64,000 bases of DNA, from positions 2,884,501-2,948,500 of the forward strand of contig NC_015976.1 of the NCBI RefSeq assembly GCF_000283515.1, in the 5' to 3' direction. Of the stretch, positions 17,565 through 25,183 are shown piece by piece. Positions within the stretch are counted from its first letter, which is position 1. Each line of letters starts with the position of its first letter. A program made the position numbers and the translations under genes. Source of the stretch: Sphingobium sp. SYK-6. Lineage in GTDB: Bacteria; Pseudomonadota; Alphaproteobacteria; Sphingomonadales; Sphingomonadaceae. The notes below the pieces were generated by a model, which was not told where the DNA came from, made no database searches, and saw only the letters and a program-made list of their open reading frames with translations.

Positions 17565-17961
17565 GTCCGGCGCGGGAACCGCGAGCAGCGGCTGAGCCGG
17601 GGACGCGCCTATAGGGTAGAGAGCATCGACGCCGAGGCGGGCACGGTCTCGCTCGCCAGGCCGCAGGGCAAGAGCATCGCCTGGTCGCCCGCTAGATGGG
17701 GCGGCGACCAGGCGGAGGCGTTCGTCGAGGTCGAGCAGGCTGCGCACTGGGACCCCATCCAGTTCACCCTCAACAACCGCCGCGCGGGACGGTTGAACGG
17801 ACACACCGCCAGCGTGGTCGGGATCAATCCGCAGCATGGCGGCATCGTGGTTGAGCGCGAGGACGGCAAGCACGAAGCCCTCGATCTCTCCCGCCTCGCC
17901 GATCGGAATATCCGGCCAGGGTGGGTCCGCACCATCCACCCAGCCCAAGCGACGAGACGCC
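17565..17961 (+). pseudogene. Fragment of a MobF/TraA-type relaxase-helicase C-terminus
   Basis: About 130 residues resemble the region before the last helicase motifs of TrwC/TraA-like conjugative relaxases: LSRGRAYRVESIDAEAGTVSLARP, SIAWSPARWGG, NRRAGRLNGHTASVVGI and WVRTIHPAQATR (normally TIHAAQG). The relaxase and the main helicase parts are missing upstream, and the frame loses similarity after ATRR. It is a relic of a conjugative plasmid or ICE. A longer reading frame (17457-18080) encloses it, but its ends are not conserved-looking. Confidence 0.7.
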
Positions 17962-18122
17962 GCCGCAGGCGATGGCACAACGAGATGGAGTTAACAGTCT
18001 TCGCCTCGAATGCCTTGTATAAAGGTCGGAGCCTGCGGGTTCCTGACGTGATTTCAGCGGACACGAAACCTGTGCCATAATGCTAAATACGATTACCAGA
18101 ATGGTCGACGAGATGTTGCGAG

Positions 18123-18255
18123 CTATTTCGAAGGCGATGCCACCTCCTTCAATTTCCTCCACTCATCGCGCATCTCAGACCACCGCTGTGCTTCAACTCG
18201 CTGGGTGGGATCACTTGGCAACTCGTCCTTCAGCCAGAAATTGAACCACGAAACA
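18123..18255 (-). pseudogene. C-terminal fragment of a second S9 peptidase / lasso isopeptidase
   Basis: The 43 codons encode VSWFNFWLKDELPSDPTQR ... QRWSEMRDEWRKLKE. This is the same C-terminal signature as the intact isopeptidase nearby (DWFDFWLKGEKSAEPDRQ ... HWEALRDA), but clearly diverged, so it is not a local duplicate. Nothing upstream matches the hydrolase core: the join to the next fragment is near 18256-18270. This relic shows that another isopeptidase gene, perhaps a second lasso locus, once lay here or was brought in. Confidence 0.65.
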
Positions 18256-18273
18256 TTCCTATTATAGACAGTG

Positions 18274-18666
18274 CCGCATCCCGATGCTGGCAAACGCGAG
18301 TATCTGCTCATCGAGCTGAAGCGGCCGCTGCTGAAGCTGGGACGCAAGGAGCTGGACCAGGTCGAGGACTATGTGAACGCGATCCGGGAGGAGGTGGAGT
18401 TCACCCACACTGATACCAGCTGGAACTTTTTTCTCGTCGCGAGCGAATTCGAACCGGAAATTCACAGCCGTATCTACCAGAAGGACGGGCCCCACGGCCT
18501 TTTCCTCCATGGCGACAATTTCAGGTTCTGGATCAAGACATGGTCTGAAGTGGTGCGCGAGAATGAGGCACGGCTCCAGTTCGTCCAGCAAAAGCTGCAG
18601 GTCGAGGTCTCCGACGAGGAGATCGAGCAGCGCATTTCCGACATGCGGCAACTCGTGGTCAAATAG
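18274..18666 (+). pseudogene. C-terminal ExxK nuclease-like fragment of a larger ATP-binding protein
   Basis: About 130 residues starting HPDAGKREYLLIELKRP. The ELK motif followed by KELDQVEDYVNAI resembles the PD-(D/E)xK nuclease-like domain at the C-terminus of large GHKL/AAA ATP-binding proteins, and the fragment runs to a natural-looking charged end (MRQLVVK). No ribosome-binding site or plausible start is present; the frame begins at a junction with the isopeptidase relic. I regard it as 5'-truncated, although a short free-standing protein cannot be excluded. Confidence 0.5.
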
Positions 18667-19072
18667 ACCGGAGCGCGTTTCGCAGCGTTAATCGAAGCAA
18701 GCGTCACCGCGCCCGAGGGCGCGGCCCGCGCTCTACGGCCCTGACGTGCCGCCGAGCCCCGTGATCCGGGTCTCGGCCAAAGGTAACGATCGCTGACGTA
18801 GTCGCGGTCGCCGCGTGCTGTCGACGCGGCCGCGTTCTCTTGTGGGCCTTCCCTTGTCGGCGGGAGTGGCCGGCGCTTCCGCCTGAGGCCCGTCGCGGCG
18901 GGCGCAACCCCGCTGCGCGGGGTGCTTCATGCCATTGCGCCACTACGGGTTCTCTCTCCGCTGAAGCCGGGCCTCCTCTGGTCGCGTCTCGCCGCCCACC
19001 CCCGCCGGGGCTTTTGGGGCGGGTCTGGAGGCATATCGCCGCCAAGGACGACTGACGGACCATCGCGCAACT
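18667..19072. other. Intergenic, no gene recognised
   Basis: GC-rich sequence with short inverted repeats (for example CCCCGCTGCGCGGGG near 18910) but no reading frame that I can support on either strand. Confidence 0.4.
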
Positions 19073-19078
19073 AAGATT

Positions 19079-19158
19079 GCGCGAAAATTGACGTGATTGC
19101 GCGATTCTCAGAATAGTTGCGCATTGACTCGTTTAGTTGCGCGATTCAGGTTGCGCGC
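19079..19158 (+). promoter_or_regulatory. Operator-like array of TTGCGC boxes upstream of the Fic gene
   Basis: TTGCGC(G/A) occurs at 19079, 19099, 19119 and 19139, exactly 20 nt apart, with a fifth copy at 19153 merging into the inverted GCGCAACTA. GCGCAACTA also occurs just upstream at about 19047. Spacing close to two helical turns places the boxes on one face of the DNA, as in cooperative repressor sites. The array ends about 15 nt before the GTG start of the Fic gene. Confidence 0.55.
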
Positions 19159-19173
19159 AACTAAGGAGATCGC

Positions 19174-20564
19174 GTGGCACGACCGATACCCGAAGCCGAT
19201 CTTGAGGCGATCGAAGCCGTTGTGGCGCAGCACGCAGGCGGTGCCTCAGCTGCGCAAATTGCCGCGGCGCTCGCCAATCCCGGCGCGCGCCGCACCCTTC
19301 AATATCGCCTCCGCGCGCTCGTCGATGCCGGTCGATTGCGGCTCACCGGCGACGGTCGCGCTGCGCGCTATCATCTCCGGGGGGAAGCGATCCCCGAGCC
19401 GGAAGCCGCTGACGCGATCCCCTTGTCGCCAGAGAGCCAAGCGCTCTTGGCCTATGTCCGCCAGCCGGTCGCGGCACGACAGCCGGTCGGCTATGATCGC
19501 GCCTTTCTCGATGGCTATCGGCCAAACGAGACCTTTTATCTAACCGAGGCCCAGCGCGCCCAGCTGGCAACAATTGGCAAACCCCAGATCGAGGCTGCAG
19601 CTGCCGGCACCTACGCGAAGCAAATTCTGAACCGGCTGTTGATCGACCTCGCCTGGAATTCCAGCCGGCTTGAGGGCAATACCTATTCTCTGCTCGACAC
19701 GCGCCGCCTGCTGGATTTCGGTGAGGCCGCCGAAGGTCGCGGGCAGCTCGAAGCGCAGATGATCCTCAATCACAAGGACGCGATCGAGTTTCTCGTCGCC
19801 AATGCCGACGACATCGGGTTCAATCGCTGTACCATCCTCAATCTACACGCGCTGTTGGCCAACAACCTGCTGGCCGATCCGGCCGCCGTCGGCCGGCTGC
19901 GAAATATTATCGTCGGCATCGACGGCTCGGCATTTCATCCGCTGGAGGTGCCGGGCCTTATCGAGGCATGCTTCGATCAACTCCTAGCTACGGCGGCGGC
20001 GATCGGCGACCCGTTCGAGCAGGCGTTCTTCGTCATGGTTCAGCTGCCCTATCTGCAGCCCTTCGATGACGAAAACAAGCGGGTCTCCCGTCTCGCCGCG
20101 AACATCCCGATGATCAGGGCGAACCTCGCGCCGCTGTCCTTTACCGATGTTCCCGGCGATCTCTACACGCGCGCGACCCTTGGGATTTACGAGCGAAACG
20201 ATGTCGCCCTGCTGCGTGATGTCTTCCTGTGGGCCTATGAGCGATCCTGTGGGCCTATGAGCGATCGGCCGCCCGCTACGCGGCCGTTCGCCAATCGCTG
20301 GGTGAACCAGACCCCTTCCGCCTGCGCTATCGCGAGCGCTTGCGCGACATCGTTCGGGATGTGGTGCGCGGCCCCATGGATCGAAAGACCGCGCGCGCGC
20401 ACCTCTCGGCAACCGCGCGTGACGAAATCCCAGAGGGCGATCAGGAGCAGTTCGTCGAGGTTGCAGAGACGGAACTGCTCGGGCTGCATGAGGGCAATTT
20501 CGCGCGCTACCAAGTCCGCCCGTCGGAATTCGCGGCCTGGCGTCTGATCTGGAGCCCGGCATGA
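19174..20564 (+). pseudogene. Fic-family protein gene broken by a 20-bp tandem duplication
   Basis: The start is GTG 19174, with AAGGAG 5 nt upstream. An N-terminal winged-helix-like part is followed by a class II inhibitory motif (SSRLEGN) and the Fic core, where the usual HPFxxGNGR is changed to LQPFDDENKR followed by VSRLAANIP. CCTGTGGGCCTATGAGCGAT is present twice in tandem (20226-20245 and 20246-20265). The extra 20 bp shifts the frame after WAYERS, so the protein runs out of frame to 20547. With one copy removed, the frame continues as AARYAAVRQSLGEPDPFRLR and through the 20340-20564 reading frame to IWSPA. The missing catalytic His in the core suggests it may be a non-AMPylating subfamily member. 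Confidence 0.85.
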
Positions 20565-20635
20565 CTGTTCCGATGATCCTGCGCTTGAAGATCGAGCGCT
20601 ACCGCGGGCATCCTCACGGACCGGAAAGCAGCCTG

Positions 20636-21243
20636 GAAGGCCTCGAGGACCATCCGGTTGTCCATGTCGCTCACCAGGATGCCGACGCCTACGCACGCTG
20701 GGCCGGAAAGGTGCTGCCGACCGAAGCGGAATGGGAATTCGCAGCCTGCGCCGGCAGCGATGAGACGGACTATGCCTAGGGAGATGCGCTGGCGCCGGAC
20801 GGTCAAATGCTCGCGAACTACTGGCAAGGCCCCTTCCCCCACGGCAACACGCGGGAAGACGGTTATGAGCGCACCTCTCCGGTGCGGAGCTACCCGCCCA
20901 ACGCCTATGGCCTGTACGACATGATCGGCAATGTCTGGGAATGGACCTCCGACTGGTTCGCGCAGCCCCGGATCGAATCCAAACGTCGCGGCAACTGCTG
21001 CGTCCCGGCCAACCCCAGAGGCGGGCTGAAGCGCGAGAGCCTTGATCCCGTCGCACCGTGGATTACCATTCCGCGTAAAGTCCTGAAAGGCGGGTCCCAT
21101 TTGTGCGCGGAAGCTACTGCCGGCGCTATCGCCCGGCTGCTCGCCATCCGCAGGCGATCGACAGTTCGACGAGCTATATTGGCTTTCGCTGCATCGTGCG
21201 TGCTCCTCTTGCAGCGCGATCCAGTCGACGTCGCAAATCCTGA
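20636..21243 (+). pseudogene. Formylglycine-generating enzyme / SUMF1-family remnant
   Basis: The similarity starts inside the family at [35 protein letters not shown]. It hits an amber codon at 20777-20779 where the family has Trp (DYA-stop-GDAL), then continues through [18 protein letters not shown] and [12 protein letters not shown] frameshift near 21108 moves the C-terminus into another frame ([18 protein letters not shown] ... YIGFRCI). The N-terminal half is absent. So there are three separate lesions: truncation, nonsense and frameshift. A short coding start at 20561, overlapping the Fic stop, is fused to it. Confidence 0.8.
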
Positions 21244-21316
21244 AACTTCGCCTCCTGGTTTTTACCAGCGACTGTGCAAATCAATCGAAGGTCTATAGCG
21301 AGGTTGGGCTGCGCAG

Positions 21317-21683
21317 AAGGACTCGAACCGCTCTGTCCGTTCACGTCCAGCCCTTTCCACGAATCCAAATCATGTTATAGCTGGCTTCGGCAAGTCGATG
21401 ATTTGATTGATAGATCAGTTACTTGACCACCCGCCCCATTTTATCTTCTGGGGGCACCATTTTTGGACGCCATGTGCGTCCAGCAAGCGTCTGGTTTTAC
21501 AGCACAAATCGACTGATGCTCGCCGGCTGAATGTCCGGTGACGTCCGGTCAGAACCATCAACAGCACAACATTCCTGATGGTGCTATAGATGGTCCCGGA
21601 TCGACCGGGCCTGCTGGGAAGACTCCAATGCTGACTCACATCAAAATCACATCCGCCAGGCCCGCAGCGAATTCCTATCTCCT
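21317..21683. repeat. Island-end repeat, copy 1 (tRNA-end-like sequence plus integrase upstream region)
   Basis: It begins with GGACTCGAAC (reverse complement of a tRNA T-loop GTTCGAGTCC), then CCAGCCCTTTCCACGAATCC, and includes a GGTTTTACAGCAC segment and the 150 nt upstream of an integrase start. It is nearly identical over 21512-21683 to copy 3 (29462-29842), and its first half matches copy 2 (24242-24395). Such repeats are expected at the ends of elements that integrate into tRNA genes. Confidence 0.7.
21628..21683 (+). pseudogene. Tyrosine integrase, first 18 codons only
   Basis: ATG 21628 starts MLTHIKITSARPAANSYLL, the same start as the longer integrase fragment at 29790. Similarity stops abruptly at 21683, where a TBDT fragment on the other strand begins. 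It is a leftover of an integrase gene at an island boundary. Confidence 0.75.
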
Positions 21684-21794
21684 GCCCGCAGACGTAGCCC
21701 GTCGAACGGCTCATATACTGCACCGACCTTCCAGGTGGTCACACCGCCCACGGTATTGTAATGTGTATAGCGGAAAGCACCATTGACCTCCAGC
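21683..21794 (-). pseudogene. Internal fragment of a TonB-dependent receptor
   Basis: On the minus strand the 37 codons read LEVNGAFRYTHYNTVGG followed by VTTWKVGAVYEPFDGLRLRA. This is a conserved barrel segment of TBDTs: the intact receptor at 58099-60921 has DLNGALRVADYSTAG ... TTWKGGAVWEPFDGLRFRA. Both flanks belong to unrelated genes, so only this piece remains. Confidence 0.65.
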
Positions 21795-21799
21795 AGCCG

Positions 21800-22139
21800 T
21801 GCAAACGCCAGCCTGTCCGAGGGTCAGGCCATTCCCTTCCGGCCATCCTTGCCCCTCGCCGGCATCGCCATGGGCGGAGACACCGGTGTCGCCCGTGTCG
21901 ACGTCTCGAGCGACGGCGGTCGGCAATGGCATTCCGCAAGCCTTGGCAAGGACCACGGCCGCTACAGCTTCCGACAATGGGAAGTGCAGGTACCTCTCAA
22001 GGCGCCGGGCAAAGTGACATTGATGACACGCTGCACCAACAGCGCCGGGGTCACGCAGCCCATGCGGCCCGTGTGGAACCCGAGCGGCTACATGCGGGGC
22101 AATGTCGAAATCACCCATATCGAGGTGCGCCAGTCATGA
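21800..22139 (+). pseudogene. C-terminal fragment of a sulfite dehydrogenase molybdenum subunit (SorA-like)
   Basis: The reading frame encodes the Mo-co oxidoreductase dimerisation domain: GIAMGGDTGVARVDVSSDGG, WHSASLGKD and PVWNPSGYMRGNVEITHI. The heme/molybdopterin catalytic domain is missing, cut at the junction with the TBDT fragment near 21795. The stop overlaps the start of the cytochrome gene (ATGA), the normal SorA-SorB arrangement. Confidence 0.75.
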
Positions 22140-22549
22140 GAGGCAGGTTCCTGGCAGTTGTTGCAACCCTCGCGCTCGCGCTTGCGGCGCTTGTCTGGGT
22201 GGTTGTGCGCCCTCGAGCCGACCATGCGCCGGCACCGTCGACACAGGCGAGGTCAGTCGCCAATGAAAGCAGCGTTTCGTTGCGGTCCGAACAGGTTGAC
22301 CTTCCCGCCGACCTGGAGGAATTCCGCGATCGACCCGGCGTGGCGGCCGTCAGCGCCAATTGCACCGCCTGTCACTCGGCAGGCATGATCCTCACGCAAC
22401 CGCCGCTCTCCCGCAAGCAGTGGACGGCGATCATAACGAAAATGCAAACGACTTTCCACGCCCCGGTGGTGGAAGACGATATACCCGCAATCCTGACCTA
22501 TCTCGTCGACCTGTCCGCCGTGGTTGAAGCGGAAAGCGATGGTAATTGA
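22136..22549 (+). CDS. Sulfite dehydrogenase cytochrome c subunit (SorB-like)
   Basis: A periplasmic or membrane-anchored monoheme cytochrome c of 137 residues that would take electrons from a sulfite dehydrogenase. It has an N-terminal membrane or signal segment (FLAVVATLALALAALVWVVV), one heme site (NCTACHSAG) and a downstream MxT-type methionine region (ITKMQTTFHAPV) for the second heme ligand. The start overlaps the truncated sorA stop by 4 nt. The gene looks intact but its catalytic partner is destroyed, so it probably has no function here. Confidence 0.8.
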   Translation: MRGRFLAVVATLALALAALVWVVVRPRADHAPAPSTQARSVANESSVSLRSEQVDLPADLEEFRDRPGVAAVSANCTACHSAGMILTQPPLSRKQWTAIITKMQTTFHAPVVEDDIPAILTYLVDLSAVVEAESDGN

Positions 22550-22578
22550 ACGTGCAGGGCAATTTCGCCGGGCGACAG

Positions 22579-22749
22579 CATTTCGCAATCCGTTCGCGCG
22601 ATGAAGTTCGCGCATTCCTGAACCATCCCGTGCTCGGACCACATTGCCGTAAATGTGTTCGAGCGTTCGAGGATTTGCGCACAGGGGACTCGGCCCCTGT
22701 GCTTGGCACTTTGGACGCGGACGTGAAAATTGCGAAGTGCTTAGATTGG
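22579..22749 (+). pseudogene. DUF1810-family fragment
   Basis: The frame reads HFAIRSRDEVRAFLNHPVLG, then LGTLDADVKIAKCLDW. DUF1810 proteins have a central SxxEARAYLxHPVLGPRLxEC and a later GSPDDxKLxSxxTLF, which this resembles. The N-terminal third and C-terminus are absent. A perfect 9-bp hairpin (GCACAGGGG / CCCCTGTGC, 22679-22702) lies inside it. Confidence 0.5.
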
Positions 22750-22825
22750 CGTGACCGCATTTGCCCCGCCCTCCCGCTTACTAGTTTGAAGAGGGCCGCT
22801 CGGCGCCCTTGAGCGAGGCGGGATC

Positions 22826-23620
22826 ATGACCAACAAGACCAGTGGAAGGAAGTTCATCGTCGGTTGCGGCTTGGTAGGCGTGGCACTGGCGACGATCCTC
22901 ATGTCCGAAGAGACACGAGGGGGGGCCAGCACTCCTGCCCGTCAGGCAGCTACGCAGGCGTCGCCGACGACCAGCCGGTCGCCGCAGCCCCAAGCCCTCC
23001 CGCCTTCCTCATCGCGGCTCAGCGGCGCCCAGCAGGCTCTCCATGGCCTCACCCAAATCCGGCAGCAGCAGTGTCAGAGTGGCAACCATCTGGCCTGTCA
23101 GGTCCTTCCGCAGATGCCTTCCTACGGTCTTAAGCTCACGCAACTGGACGGAGCGTGCCAGTCAGGCGACCACAACGCCTGTGGAGACTTCGACAAGCTC
23201 TCCGGCCAAATTTCCACGGCCTACTCCGAGAGCGCCACCGTGATGCAGGCAGGCGAGGCGGGCATGGCCCAGATGAACGCCTGGCGAGCGCAGATGAACT
23301 CCAACGCTGCGGCCAGTATGGCGAACTTGAGAGCCCAAGGTGCGGCAAGCCAAGCAGCTCAGGAGGCGCGGCAGGAGTCCTACGACACAACGAACCGCAA
23401 CTGGAAGGCAGGACAGGACAGCCTCGACCGGAATCATGGCCGTGCCGTTGATGGCGTCTACGAGGGGACCACGATGGACGGCGCCGGGGTTCAGGCTCGC
23501 GTCCCCTATGGGTCCACCGGGTATACCGATGGTAATGGGAATGTTCTTGCGGTGCCGAAAGGCGGGAGGGCGCCTGATGGCTGGCAGGAGATGAAGGAGA
23601 CCTACAAAGCGCCTCGGTAG
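22826..23620 (+). CDS. Exported or membrane-anchored protein of unknown function
   Basis: The 264-residue product starts MTNKTSGRKF with one hydrophobic segment (IVGCGLVGVALATILMS), so it is anchored or exported. A Ser/Pro/Gln-rich linker (30-65) follows. A four-Cys block reads QQCQSGNHLACQVL and GACQSGDHNACGDF, two similar CxSGxHxAC motifs. Then comes an Ala/Gln/Met-rich helical stretch (about 140-190) likely to form a coiled coil, and a C-terminal GVYEGTTMDGAGVQARVPYG domain. I do not recognise a family. GAGGCGGG precedes the ATG. The paired CxSGxHxAC motifs could be disulfide-bonded Sel1-like or metal-binding units. Codon use looks normal for the host. Confidence 0.65.
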   Translation: MTNKTSGRKFIVGCGLVGVALATILMSEETRGGASTPARQAATQASPTTSRSPQPQALPPSSSRLSGAQQALHGLTQIRQQQCQSGNHLACQVLPQMPSYGLKLTQLDGACQSGDHNACGDFDKLSGQISTAYSESATVMQAGEAGMAQMNAWRAQMNSNAAASMANLRAQGAASQAAQEARQESYDTTNRNWKAGQDSLDRNHGRAVDGVYEGTTMDGAGVQARVPYGSTGYTDGNGNVLAVPKGGRAPDGWQEMKETYKAPR

Positions 23621-23680
23621 ATCGTGAGCCAAGAGCGTTTTGAAGATGGAAAACGCGTGAGATTCATTGCGATAACTTTT

Positions 23681-23720
23681 CTGCGGATAGTCCTAAGCGT
23701 CTGCGGATAGTCCTAAGCGG
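23681..23720. repeat. 20-bp tandem duplication at the end of an IS5 remnant
   Basis: CTGCGGATAGTCCTAAGCG occurs at 23681-23699 and 23701-23719, one unit apart (20-bp period). The second copy contains the transposase stop codon. Confidence 0.8.
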
Positions 23721-23877
23721 CGTGGACAAATTTGAGCCAATATCTAGCTGTGGCGAGATGGACCATTCCGAGCAAGCTGTTGGCCAGTTGATCGTATCTG
23801 GTGGCGATGGCGCGGTTGATCTTGAGGTGGCGGAAAACCCGCGCGTCAACGGTGCCAATCAGTGTGAAGGCAACCCA
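23713..23877 (-). pseudogene. IS5-family transposase C-terminal fragment
   Basis: The minus strand reads FRHLKINRAIATRYDQLANS, then LLGMVHLATARYWLKFVHAA and stop (23715-23713). The motif (I/V)ATRYDxLAxxFLxxVxLA followed by a Trp is the end of DDE transposases of the IS5 group. The N-terminal part is missing and the inside boundary is unclear. Confidence 0.7.
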
Positions 23878-23899
23878 TGTCGAAAGGACCCAAGCCTCT

Positions 23900-24241
23900 T
23901 GAACTTAGGAAAGTTGGCGGCTCAATCCGACACACTAATATGGGGCACGCCCGAACGAGACTTGATGGTGGACCCGCCGTGGACCCGCAAATCTGGCTGA
24001 GCCGCGTGACGGGGCGGTTACGTCGCCATAAGACTTTGATTTTCAGATCGGGCGAGGGATTCGAACCCTCGACCCCAACCTTGGTTGGGTTGGGTAACAG
24101 TGCGCTGGGGCGTGATCGGTAAACAGGAGGATGGCTATCTCCGGCGCTTGCTCATCGTCGACGCCACGGCGGTCATGCGGATGGTTTGTGAGAACATCGC
24201 CCACTCTTCGGGCCATTCATGTGACTTGTAGAACGGCCGCC
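23900..24241. other. Intergenic with a tRNA 3'-end fragment
   Basis: No coding gene is supported. On the minus strand 24070-24054 is a perfect T-arm (GAGGG-TTCGAAT-CCCTC) followed by GCCCGATC, which would be the 3' acceptor strand of a tRNA. No matching 5' acceptor strand, D-arm or anticodon arm is found upstream, so it is a fragment of the kind left by integration into a tRNA gene, not a tRNA. Confidence 0.55.
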
Positions 24242-24395
24242 CCCGGACTCGAACTGAGTATCCAAGTACATCCAGCCCTTTCCACGAATCCAAATTATGT
24301 TATAGTTGGCTTCGGCAATCTAAAGTTGATTATTTTGGTTGATAGATCAGTTACTTGACCATCCGCCCAATTTTATCTTCTGAGTCCGTTTTCAT
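24242..24395. repeat. Island-end repeat, copy 2 (partial)
   Basis: It shares GGACTCGAAC, ATCCAGCCCTTTCCACGAAT, ATGTTATAGTTGGCTTCGGC, TTGATAGATCAGTTACTTG and ATTTTATCTTCTG with copy 1. It lacks the integrase upstream part. It lies just before the AbiE module. Confidence 0.7.
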
Positions 24396-24467
24396 CTATT
24401 AACGTCCACTTTCGTCTGGGTAGTTCGGCATGGCGCTGCGTTCCCACGCCGCCTGTCTCTCTTGTAA

Positions 24468-24501
24468 TTTGTCAGAAATGTGTATACACGTTTCTGACAA
24501 A
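24468..24501. promoter_or_regulatory. 34-bp palindromic operator of the AbiE operon
   Basis: TTTGTCAGAAATGTGTA and TACACGTTTCTGACAAA form a 17+17 palindrome with a single mismatch. It ends 10 nt before the antitoxin ATG and touches its ribosome-binding site (AAAGGAAG). AbiEi antitoxins are known to repress their own promoter by binding inverted repeats, so this is the likely operator. Confidence 0.75.
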
Positions 24502-24511
24502 GGAAGTTGGC

Positions 24512-25183
24512 ATGCGCGGACCGGGTCTCGATCTCAAAGGTGCCATATCGGGCCGGATGGTCTCTGGAGGTGTGCCTTCAGTCTGGACGCCGCAGGACTT
24601 TCTCGATCTTGGCTCTCGCGATGCCGTCGATCAGGTGCTCCATCGACTGACCCGCAATGGCGACATTCGCAGGATTGCCCGCGGCCTCTATGACAAGCCG
24701 AAACTCAACCCCCTCACGGGCAAACCCACGCACCCCGATCCGCGCGCCGTCGTCGATGCGCTGGCTCGCCGGGATCAAGCCCGTATCCTCGTCGATGGCG
24801 TAACCGCAGCCAACGATCTAGGACTTTCCGATGCCGTCCCTGCTCGCATCGTCGTCCATACCGATGCAAGATTGAAGCCCATCACGCTCGGCAACCTCAA
24901 GATCGATTTCAAAACCACTGCGCCAAGTCGGCTTCATTGGGCTGGGCGGCCAGCGATGCGTGTCGTTCAGGCCTTGCATTGGTTGCATGACGCCGGGGGC
25001 GATACCGATCCGGATGTTGCCAAGCGTCTGCGCAACATCTTCGCCCACCCTGATCACGGCGCCGACATCGTCAACGACCTCCAGGCCGATATGCTGACGC
25101 TTCCGCTCTGGATGCAGAATATCCTGCGCAATACGATGCCGGTTACCTCGCCGACTGACCGCCTGAAGGCCGAGCGAGCATGA
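24512..25183 (+). CDS. AbiEi-type antitoxin / transcriptional regulator (DUF6088-like)
   Basis: The 223-residue protein has an N-terminal winged helix (VWTPQDFLDLGSRDAVDQVL, then HRLTRNGDIRRIARGLYDKP), which binds DNA, and a C-terminal domain of the AbiEi type (VDGVTAANDLGLSDAVPARI ... LKPITLGNLKIDFKTTAPSR). In type IV toxin-antitoxin systems it represses the operon and neutralises the toxin without a stable complex. ATG 24512 follows AAAGGAAG. The last 4 nt overlap the toxin gene. The codon usage and GC content resemble the host. Confidence 0.88.
   Translation: MRGPGLDLKGAISGRMVSGGVPSVWTPQDFLDLGSRDAVDQVLHRLTRNGDIRRIARGLYDKPKLNPLTGKPTHPDPRAVVDALARRDQARILVDGVTAANDLGLSDAVPARIVVHTDARLKPITLGNLKIDFKTTAPSRLHWAGRPAMRVVQALHWLHDAGGDTDPDVAKRLRNIFAHPDHGADIVNDLQADMLTLPLWMQNILRNTMPVTSPTDRLKAERA

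Noticed and set aside
17457..18080. 207-codon gene as an intact protein
   Set aside because: Only the middle resembles a relaxase C-terminal segment; both ends look like random translation, and no start signal is present.
19174..20547. The 457-codon frame as an intact Fic protein
   Set aside because: The last 90 codons are low-complexity out-of-frame sequence after a 20-bp duplication; the true C-terminus is in another frame.
24046..24122. Possible tRNA gene on the minus strand
   Set aside because: Only the T-arm and 3' acceptor-like bases fit; no matching 5' acceptor, D-arm or anticodon arm is present.
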